The notes under the pieces are model-generated. The model ran no database searches and was not told the origin of the DNA. It saw only the letters and a list, made by a program, of their open reading frames with translations. Below, piece by piece: positions 1 through 7,462 of a DNA stretch of 64,000 bases (its first letter is position 1; every line of letters starts with the position of its first letter). A program made the position numbers and the translations under genes. This DNA is from Clostridia bacterium (GTDB taxonomy: Bacteria > Bacillota > Clostridia > Oscillospirales > CAG-272): the NCBI GenBank assembly GCA_017501545.1, contig JAFVWS010000001.1, positions 29,004 to 93,003 of the forward strand, in the 5' to 3' direction.

Positions 1-30
1 CCGCACGGCAATAAAATAAGGGACTTTCTT

Positions 31-107
31 AAAAAAATGCATTTTTTTCCTAAAAAATGTTAAAAATATCTAAAAAAGTTAAAAAAATTTGGCTTTTTTT
101 GTAAAAA
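31..107. other. phased A/T-tract (predicted curved) region upstream of hup
   Basis: Eight A or T runs of 5-7 bases lie at 31-37, 42-48, 52-57, 62-66, 72-77, 81-87, 94-100 and 103-107. Their centres are about 10 bp apart, which is the helical repeat. Such phasing is the known signature of intrinsic DNA curvature. The block ends 15 bp before the -35 of the hup promoter, so it could act as an UP-like activator. The curvature itself is inferred. Confidence 0.6.
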
Positions 108-121
108 TTTTCATTAAAGTA

Positions 122-150
122 TTGAAATATATGAATTTTAATGGTATAAT
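122..150 (+). promoter_or_regulatory. sigma-A promoter of hup
   Basis: TTGAAA (122-127), 17-bp spacer and TATAAT (145-150), with a TG one base before the -10 (extended -10). The expected start of transcription is near 157. This is a near-ideal vegetative promoter and suits an abundant nucleoid protein. Confidence 0.85.
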
Positions 151-203
151 AATTACAACAAAAGCCGAAGAAATCGGTTAAGAAAAAAGAGGAGAAAAAA
201 CCA

Positions 204-479
204 ATGAACAAAACAGAACTTATCGAAGTAGTAGCACAAAAGGCAGACCTTAAGAAGAAAGACGCTGAAGCAGCAGTTAACGCAGTACTCGCAGCTTTCG
301 AAGACGCTCTTGTAGCAGGCGAAAAGGTTCAACTTATCGGTTTCGGTACAATCGAAGTTAAAACTAAGGCAGCTAGAACAGGTCGTAACCCAGCTACTGG
401 CGCTTCTATCACAATCCCTGCTTCTAAACAAATTAAATTCTCTGCAGGAAAGACACTTAAGGATAAAGTTAACGCGTAA
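204..479 (+). CDS. hup: HU family DNA-binding protein
   Basis: A 91-residue bacterial HU, the usual length. HU dimers bind and bend DNA without much sequence specificity and organise the nucleoid. The N-terminal helical body starts MNKTELIEVVAQ. The flexible beta-arm carries the conserved RNP tip (residues 61-63, intercalating Pro63), and the KIKFSAGKTLK-type C-terminus is recognisable as QIKFSAGKTLK. The ATG at 204 has an AGAGGAG site just upstream. Codon choice is strongly biased, as expected for a highly expressed gene. It is monocistronic or nearly so: a strong promoter precedes it and a hairpin terminator follows 9 bases after the stop. hup next to rqcP-yabP-yabQ is a common Clostridia order. 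Confidence 0.97.
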   Translation: MNKTELIEVVAQKADLKKKDAEAAVNAVLAAFEDALVAGEKVQLIGFGTIEVKTKAARTGRNPATGASITIPASKQIKFSAGKTLKDKVNA

Positions 480-487
480 TTATATAA

Positions 488-515
488 AGCCTGTACCTTT
501 GGTGCAGGCTTTTTT
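488..515 (+). terminator. terminator after hup
   Basis: A 10-bp stem (488-497 with 501-510, one G-T pair) with a TTT loop is followed by five T. It separates hup from rqcP, whose start codon is only 10 bases further on, so rqcP is probably expressed by read-through. Confidence 0.85.
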
Positions 516-524
516 CTGGGAAAT

Positions 525-770
525 ATGAGAATAGATAAGTTTTTAAAAGTTTCAAGAATTATAAAAAGACGTACTGTTGCTAATGAAGCATGTGATGCGG
601 CGCATATTTCAGTTAATGGAAAGACGGTTAAAGCATCGTATGACGTTAAGCAGGGTGATATAATTGAGGTGTCGTTTGGTGCCAAAACTTTAAAAGTTAA
701 GGTTACAGACATCAAGGATTCTACTAAGAAAAATGATGCGCAAACAATGTACGAAGTAATGCCCGAGTAA
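525..770 (+). CDS. rqcP: S4-domain RNA-binding protein RqcP (YabO/Hsp15-like)
   Basis: An 81-residue protein made almost entirely of one S4 RNA-binding domain (MRIDKFLKVSRIIKRR at the start, then the VNGK turn). In Bacillus subtilis RqcP binds stalled 50S subunits with RqcH and drives C-terminal alanine tailing of the nascent chain. It lies between hup and yabP, its normal neighbourhood. No clear Shine-Dalgarno is visible before the ATG at 525, which sits just behind the hup terminator, so expression may be low or depend on read-through. Family assignment is secure; the ribosome rescue role is taken from homologues. Confidence 0.88.
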   Translation: MRIDKFLKVSRIIKRRTVANEACDAAHISVNGKTVKASYDVKQGDIIEVSFGAKTLKVKVTDIKDSTKKNDAQTMYEVMPE

Positions 771-788
771 TATTTTCGGGCATTTTTT
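758..788 (+). terminator. terminator overlapping the end of rqcP
   Basis: A 9-bp perfect stem (758-766 with 776-784) followed by TTTT. The left arm is made of the last codons of rqcP. It should separate rqcP from yabP. Confidence 0.85.
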
Positions 789-796
789 CATATCAT
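768..796 (+). promoter_or_regulatory. SigE-type promoter of yabP-yabQ
   Basis: TAATATT (768-774) matches the SigE -35 consensus KMATATT at every position. After 14 bp comes CATATCAT (789-796), 6 of 8 to the -10 consensus CATACAHT. The -35 begins on the rqcP stop codon and the element spans the terminator. yabP and yabQ belong to the mother-cell SigE regulon in B. subtilis, which agrees. Confidence 0.65.
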
Positions 797-825
797 AAAA
801 AAGAATCTTTATTGGAGGCTTATTT

Positions 826-1104
826 ATGAATGAACAATCAGAGGATTTAAAGCATGACGTCGTATTAAAATCAAGAAAGATGCTTGAAATGAATGGCGTT
901 TTAGACGTTACCAGCTTTGATGAGCATGAAATAGTGATATTAACAGGCACATCAGGTGCATCAATAGATGGCGAAAATATGAAAATAGAAAAGTTCAATG
1001 CCCAAAATGGCGAATTAATCGTTACAGGCAAAATTAATGGAATATTTTACTATAACAAGGAGCCACAAAAGAAAAAAAGAGGCTTAGTAAGCCTTTTTAA
1101 GTAA
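826..1104 (+). CDS. yabP: sporulation protein YabP
   Basis: A 92-residue YabP-family protein (YabP/YqfC domain; motifs LKSRKMLEMNGV, VTSFDEHEIVILT and GKINGIFYY). YabP is a mother-cell protein needed in B. subtilis for cortex formation, and its biochemical role is unknown. The ATG at 826 follows TTGGAGGC with good spacing. It is four bases upstream of yabQ, so the two form an operon. A SigE-like promoter spans the preceding terminator. Confidence 0.93.
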   Translation: MNEQSEDLKHDVVLKSRKMLEMNGVLDVTSFDEHEIVILTGTSGASIDGENMKIEKFNAQNGELIVTGKINGIFYYNKEPQKKKRGLVSLFK

Positions 1105-1108
1105 AAAT

Positions 1109-1675
1109 ATGGAGATTTCAATATCAAAACAACTCCTAACCGTGCTTTTTTCGATTGTTCTTGGTCTTTTTTGTGGTATTATATACGATTTATTTAAAAT
1201 ATTTAGAGTAGTAATAACTCAAAATTATGATGAAAAAACTTTGAATAAGCTAAAAGAAAAGCAGTTTAAAAGAATAACAAATCCAATTATGAGTAAGGAG
1301 ATTAAATCACACAAGGCAATAAAGCTAATAGTTGTGGGCTTGCTTGATATAATCTATTTTTTTACCTTACTTCCTATATTTTGCGTTTTTACATATGTAA
1401 CTAACGAAGGGGAATTCAGATGGTTTATCTTCGTGTTTGCACTTTTTGGTGTAATTGCTTATAAAAAATCTTTTGGTCGCTTAAACGGGCTTATAATCGC
1501 TTATTTTAGCTTTTATTTTAGTGTTTTGGTAGCTTATTTATTGTTTTTTTCAAAAATTCCCATTAAAAGGCTGAATAATAAGATTAAAATGCATTTTTCA
1601 AGTAGAAAAGCAAAAAAGAAAGAAAAAATTAGAGAAATAGCAAATAAGGAGCTATTAATATCGTTTGGAAAATAA
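1109..1675 (+). CDS. yabQ: spore cortex biosynthesis protein YabQ
   Basis: A 188-residue integral membrane protein. The N-terminal helix with LFCGIIYDLFKIFRV is typical of YabQ, followed by at least three more hydrophobic segments between about residues 70 and 150 and a Lys-rich cytoplasmic tail. In B. subtilis YabQ localises to the forespore membranes and is required for the cortex. The ATG at 1109 follows yabP by four bases with a weak ribosome site, so translation is probably coupled. In related genomes a divIC/ftsB-like gene follows; here a terminator and tRNA region follow instead. Confidence 0.9.
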   Translation: MEISISKQLLTVLFSIVLGLFCGIIYDLFKIFRVVITQNYDEKTLNKLKEKQFKRITNPIMSKEIKSHKAIKLIVVGLLDIIYFFTLLPIFCVFTYVTNEGEFRWFIFVFALFGVIAYKKSFGRLNGLIIAYFSFYFSVLVAYLLFFSKIPIKRLNNKIKMHFSSRKAKKKEKIREIANKELLISFGK

Positions 1676-1701
1676 AAAGGAAGGCGTTTGCCTTCCTTTT
1701 T
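1674..1701. terminator. terminator after yabQ
   Basis: A perfect 12-bp stem (1674-1685 with 1690-1701) with A and T flanks, usable in both directions. It ends yabPQ on the plus strand and faces the tRNA-like remnant from the other side. Confidence 0.8.
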
Positions 1702-1702
1702 G

Positions 1703-1869
1703 GTCTCGGTAGCGGGATTTGAACTACACGCAACACCCTCCAAAGTAGCATAGTAGATTGTCTGTGCTTTTCCAAGCGAAAAGCTTGTCACTCTCCTTGC
1801 TTTGTTCGGTTTCACTTGCTGAAAACAATAGTCAATTGTTTTCAACTTCGTTACCTTACCACCCCAAGA
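1703..1869 (-). repeat. degenerate tRNA-Pro-like element with hairpins
   Basis: On the minus strand, the end at 1703-1724 repeats the 3' part of the tRNA-Pro at 1966-1989 (CCA, acceptor and T-loop) with two differences in 24 bases. The segment at 1855-1868 resembles that tRNA's anticodon arm. The two parts are split by about 130 bp holding two perfect hairpins, with arms TGAAAACAAT/ATTGTTTTCA and GCTTTTC/GAAAAGC. The T-stem no longer pairs and no matching 5' acceptor is present, so it cannot be a working tRNA. It looks like a decayed tandem tRNA or an integration scar. An open frame runs across it on the minus strand but lacks coding character. Confidence 0.45.
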
Positions 1870-1921
1870 ATCATAGGGGATGAGCTTTCTGTGCTATGTG
1901 CCGTGTGTTAAAACCACATTC

Positions 1922-1965
1922 AAAAGCAAGTAAAAAAGCAGAGCATAAAGCCCTGCTTTTTTACT
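1922..1965 (-). terminator. terminator of tRNA-Pro
   Basis: A 15-bp inverted repeat (1927-1941 with 1953-1967), rich in A/T with a GCAG/CTGC tip, lies directly after the tRNA 3' CCA on the minus strand. Its outer pairs overlap the CCA itself. Confidence 0.75.
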
Positions 1966-2041
1966 TGGTCTGAGTAGCGGGATTTGAACCCACGGCCTCT
2001 ACCACCCCAAGGTAGCGCGCTACCAACTGCGCTATACCCAG
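1966..2041 (-). tRNA. tRNA-Pro (anticodon GGG)
   Basis: A full cloverleaf is readable on the minus strand. The acceptor CTGGGTA pairs with TACTCAG, the D-arm is GCGC/GCGC, and the anticodon stem CTACC/GGTAG encloses TTGGGGT (anticodon GGG). The T-arm is GTGGG/CCCGC around TTCAAAT, the discriminator is A, and CCA is encoded. A consensus promoter precedes it and a hairpin terminator follows. Confidence 0.93.
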
Positions 2042-2061
2042 AAGTTCATAAGAACGCACAT

Positions 2062-2090
2062 ATTATATCACATTAAAAAAAATAAGTCAA
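2062..2090 (-). promoter_or_regulatory. promoter of tRNA-Pro
   Basis: Reading leftwards: TTGACT (2090-2085), 17-bp spacer, TATAAT (2067-2062). Transcription would start near 2055, about 14 bases before the mature 5' end. Confidence 0.8.
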
Positions 2091-2131
2091 TATTTTAATA
2101 GTATTAAAAAAATTTAAATGGCAAAAATATA

Positions 2132-2154
2132 TTTGAAATCAAAACGATTTCAAA
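2132..2154. promoter_or_regulatory. inverted repeat upstream of the DUF1540 gene
   Basis: A perfect 9-bp dyad, TTTGAAATC (2132-2140) and GATTTCAAA (2146-2154) with a 5-bp centre, lies 20 bp before the DUF1540 start. It has no T-run behind it, so an operator is more likely than a terminator. The binding protein is unknown. Confidence 0.35.
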
Positions 2155-2174
2155 AATGTTATTAGGAGTTAAAA

Positions 2175-2372
2175 ATGAACAAACAACCTAACCATTCAAT
2201 TAAATGTACAGTAGTATCATGTGCAAATCATGCCAAGAAGGAAAACTATTGTGTACTTGACACAGTTAAAATCGGTACACACGAAACAAACCCTACAGTT
2301 TCTCAATGCGTAGACTGTGAGTCTTTTGTTTTGGGTAATTGTAATTCTGACGGATGCAAAATTTCTAAATAA
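2175..2372 (+). CDS. DUF1540 domain protein, Cys-rich
   Basis: A 65-residue protein with seven cysteines (C11, C16, C26, C45, C48, C56, C61) in the DUF1540 pattern IKCTVVSCANHAKKENYC...CVDCESF. These short proteins are frequent in Clostridia, presumably bind metal through the Cys clusters, and have no established function. The ATG at 2175 follows TTAGGAGTT. It is a single-gene unit ending in a bidirectional terminator shared with clpX. Confidence 0.82.
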   Translation: MNKQPNHSIKCTVVSCANHAKKENYCVLDTVKIGTHETNPTVSQCVDCESFVLGNCNSDGCKISK

Positions 2373-2378
2373 CAAAAA

Positions 2379-2404
2379 GTCGAGAGCGTTTTGCTCTCGG
2401 CTTT
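2379..2404. terminator. bidirectional terminator between the DUF1540 gene and clpX
   Basis: A 9-bp stem (2379-2387 with 2393-2401) with a TTTT loop region, A-rich on the left and T-rich on the right, serves the two convergent genes. Confidence 0.85.
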
Positions 2405-2405
2405 C

Positions 2406-3659
2406 TTATTTTGTAATGTATTCGGGCTTTTTTCCGTCTACTACGCATCCTTTGTTTATGACAACCTTTTTAATTTCTTTGTTAGAAGGTAATTCAAACA
2501 TAATTTCGGTCATAGTTTCTTCCATAATAGAGCGTAGACCTCGCGCGCCAGTTGAGCGTTCAATAGCCTTGTTTGCAATAGCCTTTAGAGCTTCTTTAGT
2601 AAATTCAAGCTCGACACCATCAATTTCGAATAACATTTTATATTGCTTTTCTATAGAATTTTTTGGTAAAGAGAGAATTTTAACAAGAGCCTCCTCGTCA
2701 AGGTTATTAAGACCAACAATAACTGGTAAACGACCAACAAGCTCTGGGATTAAGCCGTATTTAACGATATCGTGTGCGTTAACATCAGCGAAAATCTTGG
2801 TTTTATCAACGTTTATTTTGCTTTTAACCTCACCACCAAAGCCCATAAGTGATTTTCCTTGACGACCCTCAATAATTTGTGATAAGCCGTCGAACGCGCC
2901 ACCACAAATAAAGAGGATATCTTTGGTGTTTATAGGAATAAACTCTTGGTTTGGATGCTTTCTTCCACCTTGCGGAGGAACATTAGCAACGGTGCCCTCA
3001 AGAATTTTGAGAAGAGCCTGCTGTACGCCCTCGCCAGAAACGTCACGAGTGATAGAGCGATTTTCGCTTCTTCTTGAAATTTTGTCGATTTCATCAATAT
3101 AGATAATACCTTTTTCAGCCTTTGCAACATCAAAATCAGCAGCTTGAATTAAGCGAAGAAGAATATTTTCTACGTCCTCACCAACGTATCCAGCCTCGGT
3201 TAGCGTAGTTGCATCTGCAATAGCAAAAGGAACCTTAAGAGCTTTTGCAAGTGTTTGTGCAAGATAGGTCTTGCCAGAGCCAGTAGGACCGATTAGCAAA
3301 ATGTTGCTTTTTTGTATCTCTACATCGTTTTCATTTCTTGATTTTTCGTTGTAAATTAAACGCTTATAATGATTGTAAACTGCAACACTTAATGCAATTT
3401 TAGCATTATCTTGTCCAATTACATAGTCATCTAATATTTTTTTGATTTCCTTAGGCGTTGGAAGCTCGTTAAGAGAAGGAATACTTTCGGTATTCTTAGC
3501 TTTTTCTTCCTTTTGACTTAAATCATATTCATCAAGAATTTGATCACATAGGTCAATGCACATCGGACAAATATAAGCAGAGAGGTCAGGGGCAGGAATT
3601 AAAAGCTCTACCTCGTCCTCACTTCTTTTACAGAAGGAACAATATTTTTTATCACTCAT
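2406..3659 (-). CDS. clpX: ATP-dependent Clp protease ATP-binding subunit ClpX
   Basis: A 417-residue AAA+ unfoldase, full length. The N-terminal zinc domain has C7, C10, C31 and C34. Walker A is GPTGSGKT (124-131), the pore loop is GYVG (157-160) and Walker B is IIYIDEID (185-192). The ClpP-docking loop reads LMGFGGE. ClpX unfolds tagged substrates and feeds them to ClpP, whose gene lies two bases upstream. The operon order tig-clpP-clpX is the classical one. The ATG at 3659 has only a modest GAGAG ribosome site, so translation may be coupled to clpP. Confidence 0.97.
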   Translation of the reverse strand: MSDKKYCSFCKRSEDEVELLIPAPDLSAYICPMCIDLCDQILDEYDLSQKEEKAKNTESIPSLNELPTPKEIKKILDDYVIGQDNAKIALSVAVYNHYKRLIYNEKSRNENDVEIQKSNILLIGPTGSGKTYLAQTLAKALKVPFAIADATTLTEAGYVGEDVENILLRLIQAADFDVAKAEKGIIYIDEIDKISRRSENRSITRDVSGEGVQQALLKILEGTVANVPPQGGRKHPNQEFIPINTKDILFICGGAFDGLSQIIEGRQGKSLMGFGGEVKSKINVDKTKIFADVNAHDIVKYGLIPELVGRLPVIVGLNNLDEEALVKILSLPKNSIEKQYKMLFEIDGVELEFTKEALKAIANKAIERSTGARGLRSIMEETMTEIMFELPSNKEIKKVVINKGCVVDGKKPEYITK

Positions 3660-3661
3660 TT

Positions 3662-4246
3662 TTAAGCTCTCTTGTCAATAACTTTGTCGATTAAGCCGTA
3701 TTCCATAGCATCGTTTGCGCTCATGAAATTATCACGCTCAGTATCAATTTCAATGGTTTTGAGGTCCTTGCCAGTGTTGGATGCAAGAATTTTATTGAGC
3801 TTATCTCTGGTTTTTAGAATGTGCTCAGCATGGATTTTTATATCGCTTGCTTGACCTTGTGCGCCACCTAAAGGCTGGTGAATCATAATTTCACTGTTTG
3901 GAAGAGCAAATCTTTTGCCCTTTGCACCACTTGAAAGTAAGAATGCACCCATGCTTGCTGCCATACCGATACAGGTAGTAGAAACGTCGCACTTAATAAA
4001 GTTCATTGTGTCATAAATAGCAAGTCCTGCGCTAACGCTACCGCCAGGGCTGTTAATATAAAGGTTAATATCCTTATCAGGGTCTTGCGCCTCAAGGAAG
4101 AGAAGCTGTGCAACGACTAACGAAGCGGTAGTATCATTAACCTCGTCACAAAGAAATACAATTCTATCCTCTAAAAGTCTTGAATAAATGTCGTATGAAC
4201 GTTCACCTCTGTTAGTTTGTTCAACGACCATTGGTACAAGTGCCAT
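3662..4246 (-). CDS. clpP: ATP-dependent Clp protease proteolytic subunit ClpP
   Basis: A 194-residue serine peptidase of normal length. The catalytic triad is visible: Ser98 in GMAASMG, His123 in MIHQPLGG and Asp172 in TERDNF. ClpP forms a tetradecameric chamber that degrades proteins delivered by ClpX or ClpC. The ATG at 4246 is preceded by TAGGAGGAT. It lies between tig and clpX on the same strand. A hairpin at 4301-4328 in the tig-clpP gap may reduce read-through from tig. Confidence 0.97.
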   Translation of the reverse strand: MALVPMVVEQTNRGERSYDIYSRLLEDRIVFLCDEVNDTTASLVVAQLLFLEAQDPDKDINLYINSPGGSVSAGLAIYDTMNFIKCDVSTTCIGMAASMGAFLLSSGAKGKRFALPNSEIMIHQPLGGAQGQASDIKIHAEHILKTRDKLNKILASNTGKDLKTIEIDTERDNFMSANDAMEYGLIDKVIDKRA

Positions 4247-4300
4247 TTTTTAAATCCTCCTAAAATGTAGATTTTTGTCAAATCGTGTATATATTCAAAT

Positions 4301-4328
4301 TACCGCTGTAAGTATGTACAGCGGTAAA
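4301..4328 (-). terminator. hairpin between tig and clpP
   Basis: An 11-bp stem of TTACCGCTGTA against TACAGCGGTAA is followed on the minus strand by a poor T-run. It may act as a weak terminator, attenuator or mRNA-processing site, allowing tig and clpP to be expressed at different levels. Confidence 0.45.
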
Positions 4329-4385
4329 GAGAAGTATCTTATTTAGAAAATAAGTTGCGGTCCTTACCTAAGGGAAGGGAGCCTA

Positions 4386-5720
4386 TTATTCAGCAGTATT
4401 TTCTGCAGGAGCCTCAGTTGCTACAGCCTTTTTCTTTCTTGCCTTTGTAACCTTAGCGTTTTCCTTAACAAAGTCAACAGCCTTCTTTACACAAAGGTCA
4501 GCCTTTACAGCATTGGCATCAACGTACTTCTTAACGTCGTCAACAGGCATATTGTAAGCCTTTGATAGGTTGTCGTATTCAGCGTTTATTTCATCGTCAG
4601 TAGCTGTAAGATTTTCAAGCTCAACAATCTTTTCAAGAGCAAGACGAGTCTTAACCTGTCTTTGTGCCATTGGCATAAATTGCTCACGAAGTGTTTCAAG
4701 TGTTTGACCAGTGTACTTGCAGTATGTGTTTAGGTCAAGACCTTGCATACGGAGTCTTGAATCATAATCACGTACAAAGTTTTCAGCCTCGTTTTGGAAC
4801 ATAACCTCAGGAATTTCAGCCTCAAGATTGTCAACAAGACCGTTAATAATTTGCTCTTCAACGGAGTTTTCAGCAGCTTTTTCGTTCTTTGCTTGGAGTT
4901 TTGCCTTAACGTCAGCCTTATATTCATCAAGTGTGTCAAATTCACTAACGTCCTTTGCAAATTCGTCATCAAGCTCAGGAAGCTCATTCTTCTTAATCTC
5001 GTGGAGAACAATCTTAAAGATAGCATCCTTGCCAGCAAGATCAGTAGAGTGGTATTCCTCTGGGAACTTTACAGTGATATCAAAGCTTTCGCCAACATTG
5101 TGTCCAATGATTTGCTCCTCAAAGCCAGGAATAAAGCTACCAGAACCGATAGCAAGGCTATATTTTTCAGCCTTTCCACCATCAAATGCAACTCCATCAC
5201 AGAAGCCCTCGTAGTCGATAACAGCCATATCACCATTTTCTACAGCACGGTCAGTAACCTCTACCATTCTGCCGTTACGAGCACGTACTGACTCGATTTC
5301 GTTATTAACGTCCTCGTCAGTAGCTTCCTTAACCTCTTTTCTAGCCTTAAGACCAACATAAGCCTTTAAGCTAACCTCAGGCTTAACTGTAAACTTAGCC
5401 TTAAGAACAACGCCGTTTTCGTCAATTGTAACAACGTCAAATTCTGGACGGCTAACAACTTCAAGATTAGCCTCCTTTATAGCAGCCTCATAAGCGTCAG
5501 GAATGATTTCATTGATTGCATCCTCATAGAATACACCCTTGCCGTACATCTTTTCGATGATTGAGCGAGGAGCCTTACCCTTTCTGAAGCCTGGAATGTT
5601 GATTTTCTTTACTTCCTTACGATATACTTTCTCAACTGCAGCATCAAATACTTCCTTAGATGCGTCAAATTCGATTTCGTAAACGTTGGTTTCAACCTTG
5701 TTTGTGCTTTTTAAAGCCAT
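4386..5720 (-). CDS. tig: trigger factor (ribosome-associated chaperone)
   Basis: A 444-residue trigger factor. The N-terminal ribosome-binding domain carries the signature GFRKGKAPR (44-52). An FKBP-type peptidyl-prolyl isomerase domain spans about 163-245, followed by the long helical C-terminal chaperone arm. The tail is Lys/Ala/Glu-rich (KARKKKAVATEAPAENTAE). Trigger factor meets nascent chains at the ribosome exit tunnel. The ATG at 5720 has a GGAGG site (complement CCTCC at 5731) and a consensus promoter about 40 bp upstream. It heads the tig-clpP-clpX group. Confidence 0.97.
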   Translation of the reverse strand: MALKSTNKVETNVYEIEFDASKEVFDAAVEKVYRKEVKKINIPGFRKGKAPRSIIEKMYGKGVFYEDAINEIIPDAYEAAIKEANLEVVSRPEFDVVTIDENGVVLKAKFTVKPEVSLKAYVGLKARKEVKEATDEDVNNEIESVRARNGRMVEVTDRAVENGDMAVIDYEGFCDGVAFDGGKAEKYSLAIGSGSFIPGFEEQIIGHNVGESFDITVKFPEEYHSTDLAGKDAIFKIVLHEIKKNELPELDDEFAKDVSEFDTLDEYKADVKAKLQAKNEKAAENSVEEQIINGLVDNLEAEIPEVMFQNEAENFVRDYDSRLRMQGLDLNTYCKYTGQTLETLREQFMPMAQRQVKTRLALEKIVELENLTATDDEINAEYDNLSKAYNMPVDDVKKYVDANAVKADLCVKKAVDFVKENAKVTKARKKKAVATEAPAENTAE

Positions 5721-5761
5721 TTTTGATTTCCTCCATAGATATGGTAATTTTTTACTTAACT

Positions 5762-5790
5762 ATTATATATAATAAATGCGAAAAAGTCAA
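5762..5790 (-). promoter_or_regulatory. promoter of tig
   Basis: Reading leftwards: TTGACT (5790-5785), 17-bp spacer, TATAAT (5767-5762). This is a near-consensus sigma-A promoter. Confidence 0.8.
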
Positions 5791-5825
5791 TAACATTTTA
5801 AAAATAAATTGACAATTTGAAAAAA

Positions 5826-6554
5826 TCAATATTCAGTCGGCATAATAATCATTGGCGTAAAGCTCAAAAAGTCAGAAGAAATTAGCGTAAAGTCAATTCC
5901 TTTATACTGGAAAGTGCGAGGTACGTTGTATGTGCCGTGAATATGTCCAAAGTAACAATTCGTTATTTCGTATTGAGTAAGTATTTCTACAAGCTCATCG
6001 CACACAAATGACTTAAAAACAGGTGGAAAATGAAAAAACACAAGTATTTTTTCATTATCTTCACGAAGCTTAATTGCTTCCTCAAGGCTCATTTTTAAGC
6101 GTTGTGCCTCTCGCGCGACAATTTTTTGATATTCTGGCTCGTTAGTGGTTGAATTCTGCAAGCTTTCATCAACATACCAGCCACGTGTACCACAAACAAT
6201 ATAGTCTTCAACTTTATATGCATTGTTGTATAAGAAGTCAATTGTTTCAAAGCCGTTTTCCTTTGTGAAAGCACGGTTTTTTGACATTGTACCCCACCAA
6301 TAATCGTGGTTACCTTTGCCTAATAGCTTTTTTCCAGGCAGAGAATCAATGAATTTGAAGTCGTTATATGCCTCGTTATAGTCAATAGCCCAAGAAATAT
6401 CACCGGGGACAATAACTGTGTCATCCTCATTTACAATTGCGCACCAGTTTTTCCTTATCTTTTCCATATGGTCAGTCCAACGAGAACCAAAAATGCCCAT
6501 AGGCTTATTAGTAGTAGTTGAAAGATGTAGATCGGCCATTACGTAAAGCGACAT
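5826..6554 (-). CDS. calcineurin-like metallophosphoesterase
   Basis: A 242-residue metallophosphoesterase with the full metal-binding set: DLH (8-10), GD (51-52), GNHD (81-84), FHFPP and GHIHG. The family hydrolyses phosphoesters of varied substrates using two metal ions, and the substrate here cannot be read. It is the last gene of the lepB-rbgA-rnhB-yraN-dipeptidase run, with AAAGGAG before the ATG at 6554 and a 14-base gap from its neighbour. No signal peptide, so it is cytoplasmic. Confidence 0.88.
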   Translation of the reverse strand: MSLYVMADLHLSTTTNKPMGIFGSRWTDHMEKIRKNWCAIVNEDDTVIVPGDISWAIDYNEAYNDFKFIDSLPGKKLLGKGNHDYWWGTMSKNRAFTKENGFETIDFLYNNAYKVEDYIVCGTRGWYVDESLQNSTTNEPEYQKIVAREAQRLKMSLEEAIKLREDNEKILVFFHFPPVFKSFVCDELVEILTQYEITNCYFGHIHGTYNVPRTFQYKGIDFTLISSDFLSFTPMIIMPTEY

Positions 6555-6568
6555 ATAAAGCTCCTTTC

Positions 6569-7462
6569 TTATAAATTTACATTGAAAAAATTATATGCGT
6601 TATCAAAAAATATTTTATTTGCAATTCTTGCACCAAGCTCCCTTTTAAGCGCAAGGAAAAGCTTTTCCAAATCTCTTATATCATTAATTCCAGTGGGGAG
6701 AGATGATACGCCATCGAAATCACACCCTAAGGAAATTGCATCTTCACCACCGAGAGAAAGATAGTGATAAACATGCTTTATTATTTCGTTAATTGTAGCC
6801 TTTTCCTTTGAAATATGCTCGCTTGCCAAGGAAATACCAACTAAGCCACCTAACTTAATGATTTCAAGAAAAGTTTCATTTGTAAGATTTCTTTTGTGGT
6901 TACATATCTCAAATGAATTTGAGTGGCTAGCAATTATAGGCTTTTTTAGCTCATTTGCAATGCATAATGCATCATATGAGCCCTCAAGCGATGAGTGTGA
7001 AATGTCGGGAATAATACCAAGCTCAAATGAGCGAAAGAGGGTAGCTTTCCCAAAGTCGCTAAGACCAAAATTAGTGTCCCAAGCGCCACCAATTATGCTT
7101 TTTCCTTGCCAGTTAAGCGTAAGCAAGCGCACTCCGTCTTGATAAAGGCGATCAAGCCTTGATAAATCGTTGCATAAGATGCGTGCATCCTCAACAGCTA
7201 AGAGAAAAGCGCTTTTTTTAAAAATATCATTCTTTAAAAATGATATTTCTTGTTGTTTAGCATAGCTAAGCACCCTTTTATAATTTAAAAAAGCCTCTTC
7301 GTCGGAAAGAGAAGAATCACTCCAAATTGCCATACACTGAATGTATGGTGAAAAAGCTTTTGATTTATTTAAGGAAATATGTAGTGAGTTTTCCTTAAAT
7401 GATTCATTTTTGTAGTATAGCTTAAGTAATGTATCGCAGTGTAAATCGAATAATCTTATCAT
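6569..7462 (-). CDS. membrane dipeptidase (peptidase family M19)
   Basis: A 297-residue amidohydrolase-type dipeptidase. The N-terminal FDLHCDT (His8, Asp10 as zinc ligands), ISHSS, IIASHSNS and LGCDFDGV segments are those of renal-dipeptidase-like M19 enzymes. These cleave dipeptides, including ones with D-residues, so turnover of cell-wall peptides is plausible but not proven. No signal peptide is visible. Its start codon abuts the yraN stop with no gap, so the genes are co-translated. Confidence 0.85.
   Translation of the reverse strand: MIRLFDLHCDTLLKLYYKNESFKENSLHISLNKSKAFSPYIQCMAIWSDSSLSDEEAFLNYKRVLSYAKQQEISFLKNDIFKKSAFLLAVEDARILCNDLSRLDRLYQDGVRLLTLNWQGKSIIGGAWDTNFGLSDFGKATLFRSFELGIIPDISHSSLEGSYDALCIANELKKPIIASHSNSFEICNHKRNLTNETFLEIIKLGGLVGISLASEHISKEKATINEIIKHVYHYLSLGGEDAISLGCDFDGVSSLPTGINDIRDLEKLFLALKRELGARIANKIFFDNAYNFFNVNL

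Noticed and set aside
1534-1845. Minus-strand open frame of 103 codons running from the tRNA-like element into yabQ
   Set aside because: It crosses a terminator, overlaps yabQ in antisense and reads through tRNA-like sequence; no ribosome site. It is a by-product of the repeat.
1703-1920. Possible tmRNA or intron-bearing tRNA
   Set aside because: The T-stem does not pair, no 5' acceptor complement exists nearby and no tag reading frame is visible, so neither structure is supported.
2317-2862. Plus-strand open frame antisense to clpX
   Set aside because: It begins inside the DUF1540 gene in another frame and runs antisense through well-conserved clpX.
4794-5291. Long plus-strand open frames antisense to tig
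   Set aside because: They mirror the Lys/Glu-rich codons of tig on the other strand and have no ribosome sites or domain signals.
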